From: Nanobdellota archaeon
GTDB lineage: Archaea; Nanobdellota; Nanobdellia; Woesearchaeales; SM23-78
Direction: 5' to 3'
Assembly: GCA_018819305.1 (NCBI GenBank)
Contig: JAHJQO010000014.1
Span: 1-34,831 of the forward strand
Length of the DNA stretch: 34,831 nt
In this document: positions 1 through 6,933 of the stretch, piece after piece
Numbering within the stretch: the first letter of the stretch is position 1
Layout of the letters: each line of letters opens with the position of its first letter
Program-made: the position numbers and the translations under genes
Notes under the pieces: generated by a model
The model's input: the letters and a program-made list of their open reading frames with translations, nothing else
Told to the model about the DNA's origin: nothing
Databases searched by the model: none

Positions 1-138
1 ACATGCTGGAAAATAACAAGAGCAAACACAACAAACTCCAAATACTACAAAACAGTTGACGAATTACAAGACTCTTTAGAGAATTTCTGGAATAAACATT
101 TTTTTAAGCTAAATTTTATTAATTACTTATGTCGCTGA
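1..138 (+). CDS. C-terminal fragment of an IS630-like transposase (5' end outside window)
   Basis: An open frame enters from the left edge and stops at 136-138, giving the last 45 residues of a protein. It starts TCWKITRANTTNSKYYKTVD and ends with an aromatic/basic stretch, FKLNFINYLCR. This resembles the end of IS630-type DDE transposases, where a Cys-Trp after the last catalytic Glu is followed by a 'VTNS-YY-T-DEL' helix and an 'F-LN...YLC' tail. The catalytic residues lie outside the window, so activity cannot be judged. It could instead be the tail of an unrelated small protein. No terminal inverted repeat was recognised downstream. Confidence 0.45.
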   Translation, partial: TCWKITRANTTNSKYYKTVDELQDSLENFWNKHFFKLNFINYLCR

Positions 139-204
139 CTAGTTTTTCAAAACATTCTCAAAAACTTCTTGTATTTTTGTTGAATGTTTTGTGTGTTTTT
201 CAGG

Positions 205-594
205 TTATTTCTTTATCTTCTGCTCTTCTTTTGTCTTAAAAAACAGCCAATTATTCTGTCCAGCTCTTGCAAATCTCAGAATTGTGTATCTGCCTTTTAG
301 TTTTTTCCCATGGAGAAAAAAAACTAATTTATCATCTTTGCGAGTCTCCATCACATATGTTCCATTGTCCCAGAGCTCTACTTTGCCTGCACCATAAGTG
401 CCTTCTTCAATTGTTCCCTGAAAATTAATATAACTAATATCGTGAGGTTCCACAAGGATGCAAAGCCTGCGTATTCCACTCTTTAAAGGAGGTTCCTTTG
501 GCACAGCCCAACTCATAAGCATCCCATCTAGCTCCAATCTGATGTCCCAGTGGTGATGCTTTGAAAAATGTTCATGTACTACAAATCGCGGCAT
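205..594 (-). CDS. Stand-alone LigD-type 3'-phosphoesterase (PE) domain protein
   Basis: A 129-aa protein matching the phosphoesterase domain found at the N-terminus of bacterial DNA ligase D, here without ligase or polymerase domains. The family trims 3'-phosphate and 3'-ribonucleotide ends so DNA ends can be joined. Visible signature: VVHEHFSKHHHWDIRLELDG near the N-terminus (candidate metal/catalytic residues H9, H15, D17, R19), then SWAVPKEPP, EPHDISY and the EEGTYGAG-VELWDNGTY block. An upstream TTG at 606 would also open the frame, but GGAGGG lies 6 nt before the ATG at 594, so that start was chosen. The start lies inside the 3' end of the upstream nuclease gene (overlap 572-594), which suggests co-translation. 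Stand-alone archaeal PE proteins are known. Confidence 0.88.
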   Translation of the reverse strand: MPRFVVHEHFSKHHHWDIRLELDGMLMSWAVPKEPPLKSGIRRLCILVEPHDISYINFQGTIEEGTYGAGKVELWDNGTYVMETRKDDKLVFFLHGKKLKGRYTILRFARAGQNNWLFFKTKEEQKIKK

Positions 595-1588
595 TTTTCC
601 CTCCAATTTTCTTTAATACATATTCTTTCCAATTTCTGCTATTAAAATCTTTCTCCCAGATAACAGTGCAAACATAACCTCTCTTCTTAAAAGCTTTTTT
701 TCTGCCTTTTTCAGTGTTTTTCTTTTTACAATTTTTATTTAATTTAGGATTATGCCAATAGTCACCGAATATTTCAACAACTTTTTTTGAGTTTTTGTGA
801 ATAAAATCAGGGTTTAAATTACCAATCCAGAATTTACCATCTCCAACATAATTATAAGGTAAATCAAATTCTTTAATTAGTTTCATAAACATCTTCTCTG
901 GTTTCGTAGGTCTAACTAGAAATTGAGTTGTTTGTTTATTCATGCATTCCATAGAACAAAACCAGCAATTGTATTTTTCTAATCTATATTTAGCTCTGTA
1001 CACTAATTTTCCACAGTAAGAACAGTTCACTTCTTTACCATTCCTTTTCTTTGAAATCTTGCCCCTACTATAAAGAGCTCGACAATGTATTGAGCAAAAA
1101 AGATTCTGTGATTTCTGAACTCGATACCTGTGAACTTTGATATCTCTTTTACATTCAGCACAATTAATCTTAACTTTTCTATCTTTAGTCTCACTGATTT
1201 TTTGCCTGTATTCAGGATCATAACTTCTGCACCTAAATGAGCAATATTTTCTTAGAGAATGTTTTGGTTTATAGAATGTGTTATTACAACATTTACATTT
1301 TACTTTCTTTCCACTTCTACTATGAAAGCTTATCCCTTCATACTTACACTTTTTCGAACAGTAATGCTTTCCTGACTTACTTCGTTTAGCATTAGATTCA
1401 ATCAATCTAATTCTTTTACCACAAACCACACATTTAAAGAAGGTTGAAGGTCTTTTTAAGAAACAATTTCTATTGCAGTAAAAGAGTTTCTTTTTCTTGA
1501 GTTTATATCTCCATCTAGGAACAAATATAATTTTATTGCAAGTGTGACAACTAAACTTCATTTGTTTTGGATTTCTTTTATATTCCAT
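572..1588 (-). CDS. Five-zinc-finger protein with C-terminal Vsr-like PD-(D/E)XK nuclease domain
   Basis: A 338-aa protein. Five consecutive CxxC...CxxxC modules fill residues 14-215 (C14/C17/C38/C42; C53/C56/C77/C81; C98/C101/C116/C120; C143/C146/C165/C169; C189/C192/C211/C215), each with a basic 'YR-K' linker, so they probably bind zinc and DNA. Residues 228-315 resemble very-short-patch-repair (Vsr) or DUF559-type endonucleases: KPEKMF, then NPDFI with D261, VVEIFGDYWHN with E272 and H279, and a late GYVCTVIWEKDF strand. Vsr-like domains occur in mismatch-nicking repair enzymes and in some homing endonucleases. The gene end overlaps the 3'-phosphoesterase start, pairing a likely nicking enzyme with an end-cleaning enzyme. 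The exact target is unknown; a selfish homing nuclease is the main alternative. Confidence 0.75.
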   Translation of the reverse strand: MEYKRNPKQMKFSCHTCNKIIFVPRWRYKLKKKKLFYCNRNCFLKRPSTFFKCVVCGKRIRLIESNAKRSKSGKHYCSKKCKYEGISFHSRSGKKVKCKCCNNTFYKPKHSLRKYCSFRCRSYDPEYRQKISETKDRKVKINCAECKRDIKVHRYRVQKSQNLFCSIHCRALYSRGKISKKRNGKEVNCSYCGKLVYRAKYRLEKYNCWFCSMECMNKQTTQFLVRPTKPEKMFMKLIKEFDLPYNYVGDGKFWIGNLNPDFIHKNSKKVVEIFGDYWHNPKLNKNCKKKNTEKGRKKAFKKRGYVCTVIWEKDFNSRNWKEYVLKKIGGKNAAICST

Positions 1589-1595
1589 TTTAAAT

Positions 1596-1615
1596 CACGA
1601 ATTATAATTTACGTG
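1596..1615. promoter_or_regulatory. Imperfect palindrome upstream of the zinc-finger nuclease gene
   Basis: CACG-AATTATAATTTA-CGTG, with matching CACG/CGTG ends, sits 8-27 nt before the start at 1588 within the 192-nt gap to the MscS gene. The position fits an operator or core promoter, but no regulator is identified. The rest of the gap (1616-1780) shows only AT-rich sequence with a short GC patch at about 1750. Confidence 0.25.
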
Positions 1616-1780
1616 AAACTATGTAAATGGTTTTGTGTTTAAATAGCTCACGCGCATATGTCCAGTGCTAAATAGAAAATCATAATTTGATAGTTGAACT
1701 TAGATGAAGTGATTTAAATAAATGGAATTAGAAACCCAATTAGAAATTCCCGGCCGGCGCATTTCACTCATTTCCTTTTT

Positions 1781-2854
1781 TTATTTCTTCTTCCTGGAAC
1801 TTTTTTCATTAATAACATGTAATGTTCTGGTTGGGAAGGCCATGCTTATGTTTGCTTTTTCAAATCTGTCTTTAATTGCCAGATTCACTTCATGCTTTGT
1901 TTCAAGTATTTTATTCAAATCTTTAATCCAATAAATCAGTAAAATATTCAATGAGAACTCCCCAAATTCATTAAAGCTTACAACACTGTCATCATCTGTA
2001 CTCTTGTTTTTCTTAACAACATCTTTGAGAATTTTTTCTGCTTCCAGCATTTTTTTCTGTGGTGTTCCATACACGACGCCAATATTTAACTTGACTTTTC
2101 TTGCTTTTTCTCGCGATATATTCTCAAGAACACCATTTGCAATCTCAGAGTTTGGTATGACTAATTGTGTGCCATCAAGAGTTTTAATCCTGGTAGTTCT
2201 TAATCCTATCTGCGTCACCCAGCCGTCATTACTGCCTATTTTCACTCTGTCTCCAATCTTAAAAGGCTTGTCAGTCAAAATAGCAACTCCACCAAACATA
2301 TTACTCAATAAATCTTTAGCTGCAAGTGCAAATGCCAGGCCTCCAAGACCAACACCTGTCAGCAAGGCAGAAACATCATAGCCAAAATTCTTTATCATCA
2401 TAACCAATACAATAATCCAGATTACTATTTTTACCAGAGTTCTTATTATTGGCAAGAGATGGTCATCAAGGTCTGATTTTGTTTTTTCAGCTTTGGGCTT
2501 AAGATAATTAACAATAAAAGCATCTATTAGGTTCACCACAAGCCATGTTATATTCAAAGCAAGCAAAACCATAAGTATGTTATTAATTGTTGATTGTGCT
2601 TTTACAGCAAGAGTTAACTGGTTAAGGCCATAGTACAGGCCTGCCCATATAATCAGAAAAACAACAGGCTTCTCCAGCAAACCTATAATTATGTCATCAA
2701 GTTTGGTCTTGGTTTTAACTGTGAAAACTTTTATGAATCTTGTGCTTAACCAGTAAAAAATCTTTCCGATAACAATAGCCAGAATTATAGATATAATTAA
2801 TATTAAGTATTGAGAATACGTGTTTCCCCAGAGAATGTTTTCTAAAAATGCCAT
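1781..2854 (-). CDS. MscS-family mechanosensitive ion channel
   Basis: A 357-aa membrane protein of the small-conductance mechanosensitive channel family, which opens under membrane tension to release solutes on osmotic downshock. Hydrophobic segments lie at about 14-35, 62-80, 92-114 and 140-155, followed by the pore helix at about 161-193 with the Gly/Ala pattern (GVGLGGLAFALAAKDLL) typical of MscS TM3. The beta domain follows (PFKIGDRVKIG, then TLDGTQLVIPNSEIANG with the PNS motif at 234-236), then a mixed alpha/beta C-terminus to a lysine-rich tail. It has two more N-terminal helices than E. coli MscS, as many archaeal members do. A TATA-like box at 2877-2886 suggests its own leaderless transcript. 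Confidence 0.93.
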   Translation of the reverse strand: MAFLENILWGNTYSQYLILIISIILAIVIGKIFYWLSTRFIKVFTVKTKTKLDDIIIGLLEKPVVFLIIWAGLYYGLNQLTLAVKAQSTINNILMVLLALNITWLVVNLIDAFIVNYLKPKAEKTKSDLDDHLLPIIRTLVKIVIWIIVLVMMIKNFGYDVSALLTGVGLGGLAFALAAKDLLSNMFGGVAILTDKPFKIGDRVKIGSNDGWVTQIGLRTTRIKTLDGTQLVIPNSEIANGVLENISREKARKVKLNIGVVYGTPQKKMLEAEKILKDVVKKNKSTDDDSVVSFNEFGEFSLNILLIYWIKDLNKILETKHEVNLAIKDRFEKANISMAFPTRTLHVINEKSSRKKK

Positions 2855-2876
2855 TTTTTTTTCGGAACAATCAATG

Positions 2877-2886
2877 GTTTATATAG
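2877..2886 (-). promoter_or_regulatory. TATA-type promoter of the MscS gene
   Basis: On the minus strand this reads CTATATAAAC, centred about 28 nt before the ATG at 2854. That is the spacing expected if transcription starts at or next to the start codon. Confidence 0.5.
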
Positions 2887-2918
2887 TTTTTTATTAAGAT
2901 TCACATCTCATAATATGT

Positions 2919-3494
2919 TCACGGTCTATAATATATATCTTTTACAAAAATCTCAAATTCCTGTGTACTGTCAGACTCTCCTTCTGCAAGGGTCTTGGTT
3001 GTAAAATCATTAATCCTGAATTTCACATTGTTTTGCGTTATGATAATTGGCTGAATCTGAATCTGTCTGCCTGAAACAATATAGATTTTTATCTGATTCT
3101 CTTTAAGGATATGTTGAAAATAAGATCTTCCTTTTAGCAGAAAATAAAATTCTACTTCACTTTGTCTTTTTGGTTCTGTTGCAGTCTCACTTTGTTCTTC
3201 TGGCATAGTCTGTTCTGCAGACTGCTCAGAAACTTCTGTTTCTGTTGGTTCTTCTTTCTCTTCAGCTTCATCAGACAGAACAACAGGCACTGAAGTTATA
3301 TTCTTATCAAGAACAATCACAACTCCAGATTCATTAGTATTATCCAGAGTTATCACAACTCCTTGACCTTCCTCAGATATATTTATTTCATATGCAGGCT
3401 CTCCTGCTTTCCTAGTACAAGAACAAACTGAAAACAGGAAAACAACTAGTACTATCAACAAAAACACAGCAAAGATTATATTTTTATTTTTCAT
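2919..3494 (-). CDS. Predicted lipoprotein of unknown function
   Basis: A 191-aa protein not assigned to a family. It begins with a basic MKNKN and a hydrophobic stretch ending FSVCSC, a lipobox-like site with candidate lipidated cysteines C24 or C26. Residues 35-70 contain two similar short strands (GVVITLDNTN and GVVIVLDKN). A Glu/Thr/Ser-rich linker (about 75-112) leads to a beta-rich C-terminal domain (about 113-191). Its start overlaps the end of the MCM-like ATPase gene by 11 nt, so the two are probably translated from one message. The job is unknown; it probably sits on the outer face of the membrane. Confidence 0.7.
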   Translation of the reverse strand: MKNKNIIFAVFLLIVLVVFLFSVCSCTRKAGEPAYEINISEEGQGVVITLDNTNESGVVIVLDKNITSVPVVLSDEAEEKEEPTETEVSEQSAEQTMPEEQSETATEPKRQSEVEFYFLLKGRSYFQHILKENQIKIYIVSGRQIQIQPIIITQNNVKFRINDFTTKTLAEGESDSTQEFEIFVKDIYYRP

Positions 3495-4770
3495 TTTTCT
3501 GAAAATACAAAGCAGAATTAAAAATCTTCAAAACTTTAATAATATCTTCTCTTTCAACTTTTTCCTTAAGCTTCATTCTTGCCACTGCTTTGGCCATGTT
3601 CATTATTCCAATCACAATTCTAGGGCTTATCTCAACCAAGAACTTGTCCTCATCTGTTTTCACATCTTTTACAAAGCCCTGTATTAGCTCACTCAAGCTC
3701 TTGTCAAACTCAACTTCTCTTTGCAAAGCATATGCAACATATTCTTTTACAAACTGCTTGTCCTTAGCCGCAACATTATCTTTATCTCCTTTAATAATCT
3801 TGTCTGTAATTTTCAAAAACTCTTCTGTGCCTGGCTTTCTTATAAGGAAAACCAGATGAAACCTGCTCAGCAAAGCAGAATCAAAAGGAACCTGCTTCTT
3901 CAATATAGCAATACTTTTGCCAACAAATCTGTCTCCTTCAGGATTAGCAGTTGCAAAAACATTAACTCTTGCATCAAGCTTAAGATGAGTGTTGCCTTTA
4001 TCATAAGTCACAAAACCTTTTTCCATTGCATTCAGCAAACCAGCCCTGTCAACACTTTTCAAAAGATTAAGCTCATCAATACAAGCCATGCCTTTGTCAG
4101 CCAAAGGCAAAAGACCTTTAAAAACTTCGTTTCCCTGCATAACAAGAGTCAGTCCTGCCTTGCTTGCCCCGCTTCCAAGGCCAAAACTTTTGATAGGTGC
4201 AAGTTCTGAAATACTTCTAAGAATATCTGTTTTTCCAGTTGCAGGGTCGCCAAGCAAAAGAATATGAACCTTATCATTTGCAAACAACTGAATCATGCCT
4301 GCTTTTTTCACATCATCCATACTAATAATATTAGGAGCAATTAAGCCAATAATCTTTTCTTCTGCATGAACTGCAAAGTCTTCAAACAATTTCTTTTTTT
4401 CCTGTAGAAAAATTTTCTTGTTAAACTCAGCAACTTTCTTTTTCACCTGTTCATCAACAACATTGCAGGCCAATGATAAATATTTGGAATCCGAAATAAA
4501 ATCATGACTTGTGCCAAAATCTGTTTCTGCAAAGCGAGCTTTGTGGGATTTAATCAGATAAGTCAGCGTCTTAAGTTCTTCTGGCTCAAAAAGTTCCTGA
4601 ACCATCTCAAACTTGGTCTTGTCATCCTTGCCAAAAGGCATGATTGAAGCCCAAACACTTCTAAATTTAGGTTTTTTCTCCTGCTTCACATTGGTTTTCT
4701 CTTTTTCAGAAGTGCTTCCTGTTTCTTTGCCAGTTTTTTCCACTTTTCTCTTTTTTTGAAGCTCTGCCAC
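3484..4770 (-). CDS. MCM-like AAA+ ATPase without the MCM N-terminal domain
   Basis: A 428-aa AAA+ protein whose ATPase core is closest in pattern to MCM helicases. A charged N-terminus (1-40) and helical segment precede LIAPNIISMDDVKKAGMIQLF, the MCM 'LAP-I-G-DVKKA' element. Then come Walker A GDPATGKT (174-181), Walker B MACIDE (D232/E233), sensor-1 ATANPEGDRF (N276), and the arginine-finger block ALLSRFHLVFLI (R303). Replicative archaeal MCM is about 650-700 aa with an N-terminal OB-fold/zinc domain that is absent here. This is therefore probably a paralogue; MoxR/magnesium-chelatase-type AAA+ proteins are the alternative. The start is GTG at 4770, 25-36 nt after a TATA box. It appears to lead a two-gene unit with the lipoprotein. 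Confidence 0.8.
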   Translation of the reverse strand: MAELQKKRKVEKTGKETGSTSEKEKTNVKQEKKPKFRSVWASIMPFGKDDKTKFEMVQELFEPEELKTLTYLIKSHKARFAETDFGTSHDFISDSKYLSLACNVVDEQVKKKVAEFNKKIFLQEKKKLFEDFAVHAEEKIIGLIAPNIISMDDVKKAGMIQLFANDKVHILLLGDPATGKTDILRSISELAPIKSFGLGSGASKAGLTLVMQGNEVFKGLLPLADKGMACIDELNLLKSVDRAGLLNAMEKGFVTYDKGNTHLKLDARVNVFATANPEGDRFVGKSIAILKKQVPFDSALLSRFHLVFLIRKPGTEEFLKITDKIIKGDKDNVAAKDKQFVKEYVAYALQREVEFDKSLSELIQGFVKDVKTDEDKFLVEISPRIVIGIMNMAKAVARMKLKEKVEREDIIKVLKIFNSALYFQKNEK

Positions 4771-4794
4771 GATATAAACAGAAAATCAAGAGAA

Positions 4795-4806
4795 GTATAT
4801 ATAATT
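4795..4806 (-). promoter_or_regulatory. TATA-type promoter of the MCM-like gene
   Basis: The minus strand reads AATTATATATAC, centred about 30 nt before the GTG at 4770, consistent with a leaderless archaeal transcript. Confidence 0.5.
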
Positions 4807-4853
4807 ATTGAAAATTTCAATAATAATTCCGGTGTTATTCATGTTCAGGAAAA

Positions 4854-4862
4854 ATATTTAAA
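4854..4862 (+). promoter_or_regulatory. TATA-type promoter of the coiled-coil gene
   Basis: AATATTTAAA about 26 nt before a predicted start near 4883. A GAGGGTG ribosome-binding-like site follows at about 4890-4896, ahead of the TTG at 4904. Confidence 0.4.
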
Positions 4863-4903
4863 CCATTGCATCTATCTTATGGTTAAAAAGAGGGTGTTAT
4901 AGT

Positions 4904-5485
4904 TTGTTTAAAAAAAAATCTGATTCAGATTCAACAAAAGAATCTAAAGAAATAGCTATTCTTAAGAAAAAAGTAGACAATCTTGAAAAAGAGATTGCCA
5001 GGATTGAAGGTTTTGAAAAGATCCTGGCTCAGCAGGAAATAATTCTTTTCAAAAAAATCAGAGATATGAATCAATTTGAAGAAGATGCAAAAAAACTCGT
5101 GTCTAAAACTGAATTTAATGAATTAAAAAAGGAACTAAATAAAGTTGAAATTCATGAAAAAGTTTTGTTTGAAAATTCCAGATATATGCAGGAGCTTGTA
5201 AGAGAACTTGCCAAAGTCAAGGAATCCCACAGATTAACAAGAAAACAAGTTCTGGAAAGCAAACATGTGAGCAAGAGCCAGTGCGAAGACAGGTTTGGCG
5301 CTATAAAAGAAGGTCTTAAGGATTTGGAAAATATCAGAAAAACCCATAAAAAGAAAGCAGGTCATAATGATCTGGCAGGCTTGAAAAACGAGCTCCATGA
5401 TCGCTTATCGCAAATAGAGCACCAGAACAAACTGCTCATGGCTTATCTTAAAAAAGTTGATGAAATTCTGCAGAAAAAAGAGTGA
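4904..5485 (+). CDS. Coiled-coil protein of unknown function
   Basis: A 193-aa, highly charged protein with no membrane segment. Heptad-like spacing of Leu/Ile runs through almost the whole chain (for example AILKKKVDNLEKEIARIEGF and the C-terminal LSQIEHQNKLLMAYLKKVDE), so it should form a long coiled coil in the cytoplasm. The frame opens with TTG 8 nt after GAGGGTG. An ATG at 4879 is out of frame and stops after seven codons, so TTG is the best start. The 3' end overlaps the convergent B12 radical SAM gene by 38 nt. No family is recognised. Confidence 0.6.
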   Translation: MFKKKSDSDSTKESKEIAILKKKVDNLEKEIARIEGFEKILAQQEIILFKKIRDMNQFEEDAKKLVSKTEFNELKKELNKVEIHEKVLFENSRYMQELVRELAKVKESHRLTRKQVLESKHVSKSQCEDRFGAIKEGLKDLENIRKTHKKKAGHNDLAGLKNELHDRLSQIEHQNKLLMAYLKKVDEILQKKE

Positions 5486-6914
5486 ATTCTCTTATTTTAT
5501 TCTCCCAGAAATCAATAAATTTCTTAATTTGTTGTTTATTTTTTTCCTTTGCAAAAAAGTCTAATGAAGCTAACACAAAATCATCATATAACTTCTTCAT
5601 TACTGTAGATTTTTCTTTTTTTATTTTCTGCTTGCAATGAAAAAAAACTCTTTTTTCAAACCAAGAAATAACTGAGTAAAGGTCAGATACTCTTTTATCT
5701 TTCCATAACAAACTCTGATTTTCAAGTCCTAGTTTCCAAATTCCTTTCTGAACCAAATCATTAAAAAAAACTGTGCCTTGCATAGGAACTAAAATATTAG
5801 TGTATAATCCTTTTTGAAAAAAATTCAGTTTTGTTAGAAATAATAAATTATCTTTCAGAGTTTTAAAATCAATATCATAAGAGAAAGGTATAAATCCAAT
5901 TATGACATCAATATTTAAATCAGAGCAAATCTGTAAAGCTAAATCAATTTGTTGAATTGATATTCCTTTGTTTAATTTTTTTAGATATGTTTTATCATAA
6001 CCTTCAATTCCAAGATAAAGTGTTTTTAATCCTGACTTTTTCATTTTTTTAAGCATTTTGTCATCTATATGCTCAAGGCGGGCATCAAGAGAATAAGTTA
6101 TATTCAGTTTTTCCTTCACAATAAGCTCTGCTAATTTAGTTCCTCTTTCAATAAAATCTTTTTTACCAAAAAAACATTCATCAACAAAAGAAAAATTATT
6201 AACACCATATTTTTTATTCAGAAATTTCATTTCTTTGACAATATTTGCAGGGTTTCTTCCCCACCATACAGGACATTTACTTTTTCTAATAAAAGCAGCT
6301 TCAGCACAAAAGCTGCATTTAGCCCATGGACAGCCTCTACTGCCTTGGATTGAAATAGGATATTTGTTTTTTACAAGAGAAATAAAAGTTCTATCAGGAA
6401 ACGGTAATAAATCAAGATTATTACGGCATTGGCGAAGCAGATTAATCTTGATATTTTCTCTCATTCGAAAAGCCAGGCTCTTTATACTATGCCAATCATG
6501 ATTGTTAATTAGTGCTCTAACAAGATAAAAAAATGTCATTTCAGGGTCGCCAATGATTATAGAATCGATTCTGGAGAACTTTTCCAAAAGGAGTTTTGGC
6601 GCACGTGTAGCAAAAGAACCTAAAGCACAAATATGACCTTTGGCATTTTTTAACATCGAAAGAAATTTTTCAAGTTTTTTCAATGAAAAATCAGAAAATC
6701 TAATGCCTAAAATAAAATCTTCTTGAAATTTGATCTTTTCAGCAATATGTTTAATACTTAACTTTTGAAGTTTTTCATCAATAACCTCCGAATTAAAACC
6801 TTTATTTTTAAGAACTGCTTTAACATAAGACAATTCTAATGGTTCTAAAGAAAAATAAGGTTTCTCATCTTTAGGCAAGTCTACATCCAAATTGACTAAA
6901 AATATTTTTTTCAT
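5448..6914 (-). CDS. B12-binding-type radical SAM protein, second enzyme of the peptide cassette
   Basis: A 488-aa protein. Residues 1-135 look like a cobalamin-binding Rossmann domain (LELSYVKAVLKNKGF; ALGSFATRAPKLLLEKF; DSIIIGDPEMTF). The radical SAM core follows, with SRGCPWAKCSFC giving cysteines C195, C200 and C203, spaced CX4CX2C rather than the usual CX3CX2C, a variant seen in some B12-type members. FVDECFFG and the later TLYLGIEGYD block fit the TIM-barrel core. B12 radical SAM enzymes often methylate unreactive carbons or rearrange substrates. The gene starts 19 nt after the SPASM gene stop, so they form an operon; acting on the same small peptide is an inference. The substrate is unknown. 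Confidence 0.82.
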   Translation of the reverse strand: MKKIFLVNLDVDLPKDEKPYFSLEPLELSYVKAVLKNKGFNSEVIDEKLQKLSIKHIAEKIKFQEDFILGIRFSDFSLKKLEKFLSMLKNAKGHICALGSFATRAPKLLLEKFSRIDSIIIGDPEMTFFYLVRALINNHDWHSIKSLAFRMRENIKINLLRQCRNNLDLLPFPDRTFISLVKNKYPISIQGSRGCPWAKCSFCAEAAFIRKSKCPVWWGRNPANIVKEMKFLNKKYGVNNFSFVDECFFGKKDFIERGTKLAELIVKEKLNITYSLDARLEHIDDKMLKKMKKSGLKTLYLGIEGYDKTYLKKLNKGISIQQIDLALQICSDLNIDVIIGFIPFSYDIDFKTLKDNLLFLTKLNFFQKGLYTNILVPMQGTVFFNDLVQKGIWKLGLENQSLLWKDKRVSDLYSVISWFEKRVFFHCKQKIKKEKSTVMKKLYDDFVLASLDFFAKEKNKQQIKKFIDFWENKIREFTLFSAEFHQLF

Positions 6915-6933
6915 CTTAATTCATTTAAAAACT

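Noticed and set aside
191-397. Plus-strand frame of 68 codons
   Set aside because: It lies antisense to the conserved phosphoesterase gene and has a low-complexity Phe/Ser composition; a shadow frame.
595-606. TTG start for the phosphoesterase
   Set aside because: It contains the GGAGGG that serves the ATG at 594, and conserved sequence begins only after that ATG.
1722-1934. Plus-strand frame of 70 codons opposite the MscS 3' end
   Set aside because: Hydrophobic antisense frame over a well-supported gene, without promoter or ribosome-binding site.
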